DNA of 51,084 bases from Methylophaga sp. (GCA_002733505.1 NVVW01000017.1:1-51084); one strand, 5' to 3'. Shown: positions 17,404-26,988, counted from the stretch's first letter. Numbers and translations are program-made. Notes: generated by a model not told the origin, from the letters alone.

Positions 17404-18888
17404 ATGGTGAATTTACCTCATGATCTTTTCTCTGTAGAACAAACGCGTGAGATGGATCGCATTATTACTGAACAACATAATGTGCCAGCAGCAACATTAA
17501 TGGCGCGCGCAGGCACTGCTGCACTCGCTTTAATTAAATGTCGTTGGCCTCAGGCTAAACGGCTGTTAATACTCTGCGGTATTGGCAATAATGGCGGTGA
17601 TGGCTTTGAGCTAGCACAACAAGCGCGTGCTGAGGGTTATCATGTTGTCGTTATACAAGTAGGAAAAGCACCTATTAGCGCTGAATCATCTACTGCTCGT
17701 GATGCTTTTTTAAGCGCTGGCAGCCACATCCAAGACTTTAAGGATGCCTTACCCTCAGCAGATATTATAATCGATGCGCTGCTTGGCACCGGTATTAATC
17801 GCAAAGTTAGCGGTGAACTTAGCGCTATTATTACAGCGGTTAATAAAGTAACACACACGCCTATTTTATCCCTCGATATTCCTTCTGGTCTTCATGCTGA
17901 TACGGGGATTGCTCAGGGATCCGCCATTAAAGCAACCATCACTATTAGCTTTTTAGGTCTAAATCAAGGTCTGTTTTTGAATGAGGGCTCTTATTATAGC
18001 GGCACTATTTGCTTTGATCCTTTGCAGATCTCTGCCACTATTTTAGGCAGTTTCACACCGATAATTCGCCGCATCAACTTAACAGATAATGCCGCTTTAT
18101 TGGCTCCTCGAAAACGTAGCGGACATAAGGGGCTATATGGTCATTTACTTGTTATTGGTGGCGATCATGGCATGTCTGGTGCCGCACGTATGGCGGCAGA
18201 AGCTGCTGCGCGTGTTGGCGCAGGCTTAACTAGCATTGCAACCCGTGTGGAACATAGCCACTTTGTTAATCTTACTCGACCAGAATTGATGTGCTATGGC
18301 GTAGAAAATACCGATGATTTATCGCCGTTAATTAAACGTGCCAATGCCTTAACCGTGGGCACGGGCTTAGGGCAAACTGCATGGGCTGAATGTTTATTTC
18401 AAGTGGCTATAGAATCCCAGCTACCCATGGTAATTGATGCCGATGCGTTGAATATCCTCAGTCGCAACCCTCATCACTGTGATAACTGGATCTTAACGCC
18501 TCATCCTGGAGAAGCAGCACGATTATTAGGCTGCACGCCTGCAGATATTCAAGCGGATCGTTTTAAGGCTGCTGAGGATCTACAAAAACGCTATGGCGGC
18601 ACCATCGTGCTTAAAGGCGCAACCACATTAATTAATAATGGTGAAGTGCCTACGCGTTTATCCACTTGGGGTAATCCAGGAATGGCAAGTGGGGGTATGG
18701 GAGACGTGCTGACGGGGGTTATTGGTGGTCTGTTGGCGCAAGGTTTCTCCCTTATGAATGCCGCCTGTGTAGGTGTGACATTGCATGGTATGGCAGCGGA
18801 TAAAGCGGCAGAACAAGATGGCGAACGTGGTATGCTGGCAATGGATCTGATGCCTCACCTTCGCCACTTAGCTAACCGGCTCTATTAA
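17404..18888 (+). CDS. nnrD: Bifunctional NAD(P)H-hydrate epimerase / ADP-dependent dehydratase
   Basis: The 494-residue protein repairs hydrated NADH and NADPH. The N-terminal YjeF_N epimerase domain (about 1-215) shows GIGNNGGDGFELA and SLDIPSGLHADTG. The C-terminal ribokinase-like dehydratase (about 230-490) shows GHKGLYGHLLVIGGDHGMSGA and NPGMASGGMGDVLTG. The domain fusion is the common bacterial form. It starts a likely operon with tsaE (48-bp gap) and continues the conserved gammaproteobacterial order queG-nnrE-tsaE-amiB-mutL. Confidence 0.96.
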   Translation: MVNLPHDLFSVEQTREMDRIITEQHNVPAATLMARAGTAALALIKCRWPQAKRLLILCGIGNNGGDGFELAQQARAEGYHVVVIQVGKAPISAESSTARDAFLSAGSHIQDFKDALPSADIIIDALLGTGINRKVSGELSAIITAVNKVTHTPILSLDIPSGLHADTGIAQGSAIKATITISFLGLNQGLFLNEGSYYSGTICFDPLQISATILGSFTPIIRRINLTDNAALLAPRKRSGHKGLYGHLLVIGGDHGMSGAARMAAEAAARVGAGLTSIATRVEHSHFVNLTRPELMCYGVENTDDLSPLIKRANALTVGTGLGQTAWAECLFQVAIESQLPMVIDADALNILSRNPHHCDNWILTPHPGEAARLLGCTPADIQADRFKAAEDLQKRYGGTIVLKGATTLINNGEVPTRLSTWGNPGMASGGMGDVLTGVIGGLLAQGFSLMNAACVGVTLHGMAADKAAEQDGERGMLAMDLMPHLRHLANRLY

Positions 18889-18935
18889 AGAGGCTGTGTA
18901 CAAGTCATCAACTCATATCTCACCAAAGAAACCTA

Positions 18936-19394
18936 ATGAAACCATGGAATATTTATCTAGCCGATGAAGCAGCGACACTTAATCTTGGTGCCCGCATTGC
19001 AAAGCTATGCCCCCCGCAACAATTCACTATTCATTTAGAAGGTGAGCTGGGCGCGGGGAAGACCACTTTATGTCGAGGCTTATTGCGTGAACTTGGCCAC
19101 CAAGGCAATGTCAAAAGCCCCACTTACACACTTGTTGAACAATATGATTTTTCCGATCGCTCTGTTTTTCATTTTGATCTATATCGCTTAGTAGATCCAG
19201 AAGAACTCGACTATATTGGGCTAGATGATTACATGAATTCAAATTCGCTTTGTTTAATAGAATGGCCACAACAAGGTGGCAATTACTTGCCCAGACCAGA
19301 TATAATAATCAAGTTACAGTATGATGAAAGTTGCAGGCAGGCTAGCATTTTAAGTTGCTCTGATGCAGGCACACTATTATCGGCCAAACTATAG
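18936..19394 (+). CDS. tsaE: tRNA t6A synthesis ATPase TsaE
   Basis: The 152-residue P-loop protein has Walker A GELGAGKTTLCRG (near 37), SPTYTLVEQYDF, and HFDLYRLVDPEELDYIGLDDY, all hallmarks of TsaE, the ATPase that resets the TsaBDE complex in threonylcarbamoyl-adenosine tRNA modification. The stop codon TAG at 19392-19394 lies inside the terminal repeat of an R1 element (TATAGCC from 19390), so the element has inserted right at the gene's end and may have fixed its C-terminus. Confidence 0.95.
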   Translation: MKPWNIYLADEAATLNLGARIAKLCPPQQFTIHLEGELGAGKTTLCRGLLRELGHQGNVKSPTYTLVEQYDFSDRSVFHFDLYRLVDPEELDYIGLDDYMNSNSLCLIEWPQQGGNYLPRPDIIIKLQYDESCRQASILSCSDAGTLLSAKL

Positions 19395-19537
19395 CCGTGA
19401 TCATTCAATCTGCGCATTTTCGCTCCTCCGTCACTCCGGCAGGCTTTTAGCCGGAGTCTTGTTTATACGGAGATCCCGGCTAAAAGAATACCGGGATGAC
19501 GAGGGATTTTTTTACAGATTGAATGATGATGGCTATA
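19390..19537. repeat. R1 palindromic repeat (copy B) between tsaE and the amidase gene
   Basis: A 148-bp element with terminal inverted repeats TATAGCCGTGATCATTCAAT at the left and ATTGAATGATGATGGCTATA at the right, two mismatches in about 20 positions. Internal arms are ACTCCGGCAGGC...CCGGAGTC and GATCCCGGC...CCGGGATGACG. This is the best-preserved pair of ends in the family, and each end carries TATA. It separates two genes that are normally a few bases apart. Confidence 0.85.
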
Positions 19538-19563
19538 AATTAATGAACTATAGGAAACAAAAT

Positions 19564-20925
19564 ATGCTCCGTACTTTACTGAGCCTAATTTTACTTACTT
19601 TTAGCATCACTGCTTGGTCTGCAACTACTGAGGGACTGCGCTTATCAGATGCTATCGACGGTACTCGCCTAGTTATTGACCTTTCCAATGAAGTTTCATA
19701 CAAAACCTTCACCCTAGATAAGCCGCATCGACTTGTCATAGATCTTCGCCAAACTAGGTGGTCAAAAAAAGTGGTATTGCCTGACTTTTCAGGCCCTCTT
19801 ATTAAAAATATTCGCCATGCTCAACGGGACGGCACACTCCGCTTAGTATTAGATCTAAGCAGAACCGTAAAATATGACACGCATAAATTAAGCTCCAATC
19901 AAACGCATCCTTATCGAATTGTTGTAGATTTGCATGATCCTCGCCAAGCAACAACGTCCACAGTTAAAAAACCTGTCACACCTGCACCGACAGTGGCCGT
20001 GAAGCCCGAAACAAAGCCCACTCAGGTAGTTATTGCCAGCAAACCAAAGCCACCGATTATTATTAAGCCTAAATCAAAACCCAAACGAGATATCGTTATT
20101 GCCATTGATGCAGGGCATGGCGGCAAAGATCCTGGCGCGATAGGAAAGCATGGCACAAAGGAAAAAGACATTGTATTTTCCATTGCCAAACGCCTCGCTA
20201 ATTTGGTGAATGAAGAACAAGGAATGCGCGCCTATTTAGTGCGCACTGATGATTATTTTTTAAGTCTTCGCCAGCGCATAAAGCGTGCTCATCAGCAAAA
20301 GGCGGATATGTTTATTTCGATCCATGCTGATGGCTTTCACAATAGCCAAGCAAAAGGTGCATCTGTCTATGTGTTATCACAACGTGGTGCCAGCAGTGAA
20401 GCCGCACAATTATTAGCAGATAAAGAAAATGCTGCTGATCTTATTGGCGGTATTAGTTTGGAAGATAAGGACGATCTGCTTGCTTCAGTATTATTAGATC
20501 TATCGCAAACGGCCAGCCTAGAAGCCAGTATTGAAGTCGCAAATGCTATGTTATCTGGTTTAAAACGCATCGGTAATGTGCATAAAAAACAAGTTGAATC
20601 GGCATCTTTTGTAGTATTAAAATCACCCGATATTCCATCCGTACTGATTGAAACAGCGTTTCTTTCTAACCCTGCTGAAGAACGTAAACTCAACACAGCC
20701 AGCCATCAAAATAAGCTGGCTCGCGCTATGATGTTAGGCATTCGAAATTATTTTCAACGTAACCCTCTGCCAGGTACTTACATGGATCAACGGCATATTG
20801 TCAGCAGTGGCGATACACTCAGCACCATTGCAAAGCGTTACCAAGTCAGCATGAATCAATTAAAAACAAAAAATAATTTATCAACCGCTAATCTTAAAAT
20901 AGGCGATATATTGCTTATACCCTAA
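19564..20925 (+). CDS. amiB: N-acetylmuramoyl-L-alanine amidase (AmiB/AmiC type) with LysM
   Basis: The 453-residue periplasmic enzyme splits septal peptidoglycan during cell separation. It has a signal peptide (residues 1-21), an AMIN domain (about 25-125), a Pro/Lys-rich linker (about 130-175), an Amidase_3 catalytic domain (about 180-395) with zinc ligands in DAGHGGKDPGA, the KEKDI Glu and SIHADGF, plus the general-base Glu in LIETAFLSN, and a C-terminal LysM (about 408-453). I chose the ATG at 19564, preceded by AGGAAA and followed by a leader sequence. Frame readthrough upstream comes from the R1 repeat and is not coding. mutL follows after 17 bp. Confidence 0.94.
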   Translation: MLRTLLSLILLTFSITAWSATTEGLRLSDAIDGTRLVIDLSNEVSYKTFTLDKPHRLVIDLRQTRWSKKVVLPDFSGPLIKNIRHAQRDGTLRLVLDLSRTVKYDTHKLSSNQTHPYRIVVDLHDPRQATTSTVKKPVTPAPTVAVKPETKPTQVVIASKPKPPIIIKPKSKPKRDIVIAIDAGHGGKDPGAIGKHGTKEKDIVFSIAKRLANLVNEEQGMRAYLVRTDDYFLSLRQRIKRAHQQKADMFISIHADGFHNSQAKGASVYVLSQRGASSEAAQLLADKENAADLIGGISLEDKDDLLASVLLDLSQTASLEASIEVANAMLSGLKRIGNVHKKQVESASFVVLKSPDIPSVLIETAFLSNPAEERKLNTASHQNKLARAMMLGIRNYFQRNPLPGTYMDQRHIVSSGDTLSTIAKRYQVSMNQLKTKNNLSTANLKIGDILLIP

Positions 20926-20942
20926 GCAATGGTAAGGATCCC

Positions 20943-22586
20943 GTGACCACAACTCGTATTCACGCTCTACCGCTCCATCTTGCCAATCAAATTGCGGCCG
21001 GAGAAGTGATTGAACGGCCCGCCTCGGTTGTCAAAGAGCTCATTGAAAATAGCATTGATGCACACGCCAGCCAAATTGATATTGATATTGAGGGTGCAGG
21101 CAGCCAACTTATTCGCATTCAAGATAATGGCGAGGGCATTCACCCGGACGATCTCATTATTGCACTGAGTCGCCACGCCACCAGCAAAATTCACTCTAGC
21201 GAACAACTCAGCCATATTAGTAGTCTTGGTTTTCGTGGTGAGGCTCTCCCCAGTATTGCATCAATTTCTCACTTAACACTCACTTCTCGCCAAAAAGATA
21301 GTGATTGTGCCTATCAAATTAGCCATGGCGAGACAGAAAATACGCCCGCATCCCACCCTTATGGCACTAGTTTTGAAATACGTGATTTATTCTTCAACCT
21401 GCCGGCTAGGCGACATTTTCTTCGTAGTAATAAAACAGAGCAACATCATATTCTTACCACAATCCAGCGGCTAGCCTTAAGTCAATTTGAAGTCGGTTTT
21501 CATTATAAATATGCCCATTCAACTAAATTGAAATTAGCGATGGCTCATACCTTTGAGCAACGACAACAACGTGTTGCCAAAATTTGTGGCAAAAGCTTCA
21601 TCGATAATAGTTTTTATATTGAACAGCGTTATGAGGAAATTACCTTATCTGGCTGGTTAGGCAAAACCGAAGCCCATCGTTCACAAACCGATGTTCAATA
21701 TTTTTTTATAAATGGTCGAGTTATTCGCGACCGGGTGATTAATCATGCCATTCGACAAGCCTATGCTGAAACTATTCCTGCGGGTCGGCAAGCCGCTTAT
21801 GTACTCTATTTAACGATTCCGCTCGATACTGTAGATATCAACGTACACCCAACAAAACATGAAGTCCGCTTTCGAAATGCGCGTTTAATTCATGGTTTGA
21901 TTATCTCAGCCATCCAAGAAGCATTATCAAGCACAGATTATTTTACTGCTGAAAAAATAGCTAGCGATGATACTATTGCCGAGCAAACAGCAACGTATCA
22001 GTCACAGCAGTTACTCATCTCAAGCAAGCCTTTCGATACCGCAAGCTCCAATCCATTAGGACAAATAATCACCCTCTTAGAGCAACGATATATCATCACT
22101 CAGAGTTTACAGAGCTTGCTACTGACAGATTTACCAGAAGCCATTCGACATCTGCATCGTCAACAATTACGCAATGCCATTGCAGACAATACCTTAAGAT
22201 CTCGCCCCATCTTGGTGCCCATTATCGTCAGCACAGATAAGCAACAGATTGATGCCGCCCAAAAACATGCCGCAGTTTTGAATAATTTAGCCATACAATG
22301 TCAGCAACAAAATAATGGTTTGATGGTAACGGCCATTCCCAGTTTGCTAGCACAGTGTGATATCAAAAAATTGATGTCCGCAATATTGCTTGCACTGACT
22401 CATGATCCAACGGATACCGAAGGTCTTACCGCACTGCTTCAACAACATATTGCGCTTATTACTATCAATAATATTGAGCATGCAAAACAACTCATTGAAC
22501 AACTAAATATGATGCCTATCCAAAAAAAATGGTGCATATCACTTGATCAACAAACACTTAGTAGCTTATTCTCACCATTACAGTAA
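20943..22586 (+). CDS. mutL: DNA mismatch repair protein MutL
   Basis: The 547-residue protein has the GHKL ATPase of MutL: ELIENSIDAHA (motif I), RIQDNGEGI (II), SLGFRGEALPSIASI (III) and FNLPARRHFLRS, with the C-terminal dimerisation domain from about 370. The start is GTG, preceded by AAGGA. It lacks the DQHA(x)2E(x)4E endonuclease motif, as expected where MutH makes the nick, and a mutH gene lies at 42818-43498. The protein is shorter than E. coli MutL (about 615 residues) mainly through a shorter linker. The usual next genes miaA and hfq are replaced by an unrecognised gene. Confidence 0.95.
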   Translation: MTTTRIHALPLHLANQIAAGEVIERPASVVKELIENSIDAHASQIDIDIEGAGSQLIRIQDNGEGIHPDDLIIALSRHATSKIHSSEQLSHISSLGFRGEALPSIASISHLTLTSRQKDSDCAYQISHGETENTPASHPYGTSFEIRDLFFNLPARRHFLRSNKTEQHHILTTIQRLALSQFEVGFHYKYAHSTKLKLAMAHTFEQRQQRVAKICGKSFIDNSFYIEQRYEEITLSGWLGKTEAHRSQTDVQYFFINGRVIRDRVINHAIRQAYAETIPAGRQAAYVLYLTIPLDTVDINVHPTKHEVRFRNARLIHGLIISAIQEALSSTDYFTAEKIASDDTIAEQTATYQSQQLLISSKPFDTASSNPLGQIITLLEQRYIITQSLQSLLLTDLPEAIRHLHRQQLRNAIADNTLRSRPILVPIIVSTDKQQIDAAQKHAAVLNNLAIQCQQQNNGLMVTAIPSLLAQCDIKKLMSAILLALTHDPTDTEGLTALLQQHIALITINNIEHAKQLIEQLNMMPIQKKWCISLDQQTLSSLFSPLQ

Positions 22587-22603
22587 ATTTATAGGCAATT
22601 GAA

Positions 22604-23374
22604 ATGGCTAGAACCACCTCAGCAAAACCATCGCTTATTCCAGCAATTTTAGCCTTGCTAGTTTTAATACTATTTGGCTATATTTTATTTTCTGATCTTA
22701 AACCTGGCAGTAGCACCGAACACGATATTAACCCTCCAATCGAAATCATTGACACACCACCGCCTCTCGCTATTATTACGCAAAATGAAGATATTCTACA
22801 AAAAGAGCAAGAAGCAGAAGCTTTTGTTAGTCAACTCGCAGTCGCAACAACAGAGCCTATAATTGTCAATGAAAACAATAACCAATTTGTTCGCCATGAT
22901 AGTATTATTGTTTTACCCAATGGCGATGAGCAAACGCTAGCCATTAAAGATATCATCCAAGATGGTGATATGGCTGATGATGCCCTATTTTATGTCCACA
23001 ATGTTACTGACCGAGATGTGCAAGGTTTATGGGGCATTGTCCAAACAGGATTAATTAATAAATTTCGCCAAGGCCTAAGCATTAAAGGTGTCAGCCAAAA
23101 TAAAGATATGCTGCAAGCGGTGATCCCCGCTAACGCTGACGAACAGCTACCTTCAGGTTTAAGTTCTTTTCTAGGAAAAATACTCTCTAGCAAAGTTGAT
23201 AGCAGTTATATTTATAACTTCAATACAAAAAAAATGGGTCGCGACTCAAACGTTATTCACCCTGGACAACAGTTGGTCGTTATTCATTTTTCACCTGAAG
23301 AACTTAAACAAATTTACCAATTTTTTTCAGAGCAACGTAACCAAGAAACTGAAACCTTCGCCATTACCGACTAG
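22604..23374 (+). CDS. Unrecognised membrane-anchored protein downstream of mutL
   Basis: I do not recognise this 256-residue protein. It has one membrane helix near the N-terminus (about 12-31: LIPAILALLVLILFGYILF) with no cleavage site, a Pro/Ile-rich spacer, then a soluble, presumably periplasmic, domain. The middle part (SIIVLPNGDEQTLAIKDII, about 100-120) and the end (VIHPGQQLVVIHFSPEELKQIYQFF) might form a small beta-rich peptidoglycan or protein-binding module, but no motif is decisive. It starts 17 bp after mutL, and membership of the tsaE-amiB-mutL operon suggests a cell-envelope role. Confidence 0.7.
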   Translation: MARTTSAKPSLIPAILALLVLILFGYILFSDLKPGSSTEHDINPPIEIIDTPPPLAIITQNEDILQKEQEAEAFVSQLAVATTEPIIVNENNNQFVRHDSIIVLPNGDEQTLAIKDIIQDGDMADDALFYVHNVTDRDVQGLWGIVQTGLINKFRQGLSIKGVSQNKDMLQAVIPANADEQLPSGLSSFLGKILSSKVDSSYIYNFNTKKMGRDSNVIHPGQQLVVIHFSPEELKQIYQFFSEQRNQETETFAITD

Positions 23375-23376
23375 CT

Positions 23377-23451
23377 ATGCTTGATCTGCTATTTCTAATT
23401 GTGGTCGCGCTCATTATTGGCGCGGCATTTATTGTGGCTAATAAAGATTAA
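23377..23451 (+). CDS. Possible 24-residue membrane miniprotein
   Basis: The frame encodes MLDLLFLIVVALIIGAAFIV followed by ANKD, almost entirely one hydrophobic helix with a charged end, starting 2 bp after the previous stop. Translational coupling could drive it, since no separate Shine-Dalgarno is visible. Small single-helix proteins are common in bacteria, but a 24-codon frame of this kind can also be chance. Confidence 0.35.
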   Translation: MLDLLFLIVVALIIGAAFIVANKD

Positions 23452-23498
23452 ACTCTAATTATTCACCAAGGAGACACAGAGTTCACAGAGGAAAGCTT

Positions 23499-23645
23499 TA
23501 TATTCCCGTGATCATTCAGTCTGCAAAAAAAATCCTCGTCATCCCGGTATGCTTTTAGCCGGAGTCTTGCTTGTGCGGAGATCCCGGCTTAAAGCATACC
23601 GGGATGACGAGGAATGAAAATTTACACATTGAATGATCTTGTATA
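23499..23645. repeat. R1 palindromic repeat (copy C)
   Basis: A 147-bp element with ends TATATTCCCGTGATCATTCA and ACATTGAATGATCTTGTATA and inner arms CGTCATCCCGGTATGCTTTT and AAAGCATACCGGGATGACG. Its right TATA also begins the next, related palindrome, so the two elements share or abut a TA target. Confidence 0.85.
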
Positions 23646-23771
23646 AATCTCGTCATCCCAGCATGCTTTTAGCTGAGATCTTATGGCTAGTAGGCTAGAC
23701 TTGTATCTCCCGCTTAAAACATGCGGGAATGACGAGGGGTGATAGTGAGATGCTCGCTTTACAGATACTTT
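23642..23771. repeat. R1-related palindrome adjoining copy C
   Basis: About 130 bp bounded by TATAAATCTCGTCATCCCAG and ACAGATACTTTATA, with paired arms CGTCATCCCAGCATGCTTTT and AAAACATGCGGGAATGACG. The core is R1-like but the terminal GATCATTCAAT sequence is absent, so it is a diverged or different subtype. Confidence 0.6.
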
Positions 23772-23813
23772 ATACTTTTCTCTGTGATCTCTGTGTCTCT
23801 GTGGTAAAAAATC

Positions 23814-26800
23814 CTATTCTTCAGTTTTTTTCTCAAAGCGACCATATCGCAACATAATACTTGGCAAGACCAATAAATTTAGAATGGTCGATGAAATCAA
23901 ACCACCAATAATAATACTCGCCATCGGCCCCATTATTTCCCTTCCCGGATTATCTGAGTTTAAAGCAATCGGAAGCATCGCCAATGCTGTTACTAATGCT
24001 GTAATCAATATTGAAGGTAATCGTTCTTGTGCACCGCGGATGGCGGTAGCTGCATTCCAAGGTAAACCCTCTTCAACCACCAAATGTTGAAAATGGGACA
24101 CCATCATAATGGAGTTACGCAAAGTGATGCCAAACAGCGTTATAAAGCCGACCAATGAGCCAATCGACAATACGCCACTGGTAAATAACACGGCAATCAC
24201 GCCGCCCACTAAAGAAAAAGGTAAGTTAATGAGCACTAACGACATATTTCGCACACTTTTTAATGCCATAAATAGCAATAATAAGACCGCTATGCCCGCC
24301 AATGATGAGTGTACGATTAAATCTTCTTTCGATTGCGCCTGAGCAACGGCAGCGCCGGTAAATTCAGGATAAATATCGGCTGAAAATTCAACCTCATCAT
24401 GCACACGCTGTTTTAACTCAGCAAAGAAAGAAACCAAATCACGGCCTGTTACATTGGATGTCACCGTTTGTAAGCGCTGTGCGCCAGCATGCAAAATCAT
24501 ATGTCGGCCTGAGACTTGTTGTATCTGAGCCACATCTTTTAAGCGTAGCATCACCCCCGATGGCGTTTTAATCGGCAGCATTAACACATCTTCCGGTTGC
24601 TGTTTCTGCGATTTGGGCAGTGTCACCACCACATCAAACACCCGGTTATCATCCAGAACTTGTCCAACAACCGCACCTTCAAACCCTGCATGAACTGTCG
24701 CCATCACCTCAACGGGTTTCAAGCCCCAATAAGCCAATTCATCCAGTAATAACCGTATTTCTATCTGTGGCTCGCCCGGTGGAGCACGCAATTGCACATC
24801 GGCTGCGCCATCAATTTTACGCATAACGGCTGCAATTTGTTTAGCCTTATGATCAAGCGCCGCTAAATCTTTACCATAAACATTAACCACTACCGGCGAG
24901 GTATAACCCGAAATGGTTTCATCAATACGCTCCGTTAAAAAGGTGTTTACTTCAGAGTTTATACCCGGAAAGGCTAATAAAACCGCTCGGATCTCATCTA
25001 AAATAGCCTGTTGCTGCTGACCACCCAAGCCAGGATCTAAAGCAATTTCATATTCACTGTAGTGTGTGCCATAGGTATCGGCACCTCGCTCTGCTCGCCC
25101 AGCCCACTGTGATGTTGAACGCACACCCTCTATCTCGGCCACGCGCTTTTCAATCTGACCACCGATTCTAAGTGATTCTGCAATCGATGTGCCCGGCACA
25201 CTAGCCGTGTGAATAATATAATGGCCTTCTCGTAACTCCGGCAAGAAGCTACCGCCTAATAACGGCAATATGGCTAAGCCCGCCAAACAAAATAGTGCCA
25301 CACCACTAAAAACCAACTTTGGAAAACGACTCACACCCTTTAAAATTCGACCATAAATAGGGTTCAATAATCGGACTAAGGGTGGCTCTTTATCGCTCAA
25401 ACTACCCCAACGTGTTAATAAAATATGACATAAGGCAGGCGTTACCGTTAATGCCACCCCCAATGAAGCAAAAATAGCTAGAATATAGGCAATACCTAAA
25501 GGCTCAAACATGCGGCCAGCAACGCCACTTAAGGTCAATAACGGCACAAACACCAACATGACAATAAAGCTGGCATACACCACCGAACTACGCACTTCCA
25601 TTGAGGCGTCATACACCACCGTCATTGTCGATTTTGGTTGCGCAAGCGCTGCATTTTCACGCAAACGTCTAAAGATATTTTCAGTGTCGATAATGGCATC
25701 ATCAATCACTTCACCCAGTGCAATCGCCAAACCGCCCAGCACCATAATATTGATGTTTATATCCATTTCTAACAACACAATTAATGCCGCAAACAGCGAT
25801 AAAGGAATCGCAGTAATCGAAATCAATGCGGTGCGTAAATTAAACAAAAACAATAACAGCACTAACATCACTAATCCGCCACCCACCAACAGATGTTCAC
25901 GAATATTCTGTAAGGATGATTCAATATAATTTGCCGGGCGAAATAAATCATCATGCAGGGTAATGCCATCAACAGCAAAGCCATCTTTGAACTCCGCCAA
26001 TGCTTGTTCTAAGCCCAATGTCACTGCTAAGGTATTGGCTTTATATTGCCCAATTACCATCAATACCACTGCCGGCTTGCCTGCAATGGCAGCGCCACCA
26101 ATCGCCGGTGCGGCGGCAGTAGTGATCTGCGCCACATCACCTAAAAGTAAACTACCGGTTTCAGTGCCTTTTAATACCACTTTTGATAATTGCTCAGCCG
26201 TTGTGGGCTGGCCACTTATTTTAAGCATCATTCGCTGATTACTATTCTCAATATAACCGCTCGCCATAATGCCTGTTGCTTGTTTAGCGGCTTGAATTAC
26301 ATCATCAATAGCCAAGCCATAACGGATCAATTTATCGCTATCAATTTGAATTTGTAATTGCTTTTCTTCACCGCCAAACACATTAATATCAGCCACGCCT
26401 TCAACGCTTAACAATCGCGGTGATAAAGTCCAATCAACCAATGAACGTAGTGCCATAAGATCGTGATTATCCGACGTTAAACCTATCGTCATCACCGTGC
26501 CCGATGATGATGCCAACGGCACCATTAACGGAGGAGCAACACCTGTCGGCAACGCATCGTTAAGGCCTAATAAGCGTTCTGATACCAATTGCCGATTACG
26601 ATAAATGTCGGTGCTGTCATAAAAAGTCAGCGTCACAACCGACAAACCAGGAATAGATTGCGAACGAATGAATTCTGTGCCGACCAAACCACCCAACGCA
26701 TTTTCTATAGGCTGCGTAACCAACACTTCTACTTGCTCAGCTGTTAGACCCTGCGACTCAGTTTGAATAATAACCTGCTTCGGTGCGAATTCTGGGAAAA

Positions 26801-26912
26801 TATCTAAGCTCGAATTAGAGAGTGCATAAACACCATAACCCAGCAGTAACATTGCCAAGGCAACAACAACGCCACGAAAGCGAACAGAAAAAGCGACAAT
26901 ATGTGAAAGCAT
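23814..26912 (-). CDS. Heavy-metal efflux RND permease (CusA/CzcA family)
   Basis: The 1032-residue inner-membrane proton antiporter starts MLSHIVAFSVRFRGVVVALA and keeps SSLDIFPEFAPKQVIIQTES and GLTAEQVEVLVTQPIE, typical of HME-RND pumps such as CusA and CzcA. Twelve helices and two large periplasmic loops are expected from the length. The TM4 proton-relay motif reads GEVIDDAIIDTENI, with several acidic residues. It differs from CusA- and CzcA-type versions, so the exported metal cannot be named. It follows its adaptor gene by about 217 bp, and no outer-membrane channel gene is present nearby. Confidence 0.9.
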   Translation of the reverse strand: MLSHIVAFSVRFRGVVVALAMLLLGYGVYALSNSSLDIFPEFAPKQVIIQTESQGLTAEQVEVLVTQPIENALGGLVGTEFIRSQSIPGLSVVTLTFYDSTDIYRNRQLVSERLLGLNDALPTGVAPPLMVPLASSSGTVMTIGLTSDNHDLMALRSLVDWTLSPRLLSVEGVADINVFGGEEKQLQIQIDSDKLIRYGLAIDDVIQAAKQATGIMASGYIENSNQRMMLKISGQPTTAEQLSKVVLKGTETGSLLLGDVAQITTAAAPAIGGAAIAGKPAVVLMVIGQYKANTLAVTLGLEQALAEFKDGFAVDGITLHDDLFRPANYIESSLQNIREHLLVGGGLVMLVLLLFLFNLRTALISITAIPLSLFAALIVLLEMDININIMVLGGLAIALGEVIDDAIIDTENIFRRLRENAALAQPKSTMTVVYDASMEVRSSVVYASFIVMLVFVPLLTLSGVAGRMFEPLGIAYILAIFASLGVALTVTPALCHILLTRWGSLSDKEPPLVRLLNPIYGRILKGVSRFPKLVFSGVALFCLAGLAILPLLGGSFLPELREGHYIIHTASVPGTSIAESLRIGGQIEKRVAEIEGVRSTSQWAGRAERGADTYGTHYSEYEIALDPGLGGQQQQAILDEIRAVLLAFPGINSEVNTFLTERIDETISGYTSPVVVNVYGKDLAALDHKAKQIAAVMRKIDGAADVQLRAPPGEPQIEIRLLLDELAYWGLKPVEVMATVHAGFEGAVVGQVLDDNRVFDVVVTLPKSQKQQPEDVLMLPIKTPSGVMLRLKDVAQIQQVSGRHMILHAGAQRLQTVTSNVTGRDLVSFFAELKQRVHDEVEFSADIYPEFTGAAVAQAQSKEDLIVHSSLAGIAVLLLLFMALKSVRNMSLVLINLPFSLVGGVIAVLFTSGVLSIGSLVGFITLFGITLRNSIMMVSHFQHLVVEEGLPWNAATAIRGAQERLPSILITALVTALAMLPIALNSDNPGREIMGPMASIIIGGLISSTILNLLVLPSIMLRYGRFEKKTEE

Positions 26913-26988
26913 CTTAGTTTTTGTATGCCATTTTTAAGCCGACTAAAACCAGCCATTTAATCCGAACAAAAAAGCACGTCATTCCACT

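Larger units (their letters stand above)
23463..23805. repeat. R3 inverted-repeat pair enclosing R1 elements
   Basis: The gap 23452-23813 has no gene. Its borders are an inverted pair: CACCAAGGAGACACAGAG with TTCACAGAGG at 23464-23491, and CTCTGTGATCTCTGTGTCTC with TGTGGT at 23780-23805. Two R1-type elements (23499-23645 and 23642-23771) fill the inside, giving a nested structure. Solo R3 ends occur at 28522-28552 and at the right end of the window. Confidence 0.75.

Noticed and set aside
19363..19563. Upstream extension of the amidase reading frame
   Set aside because: It is translated from the R1 repeat and the tsaE end. A good ribosome site and signal peptide start at 19564.
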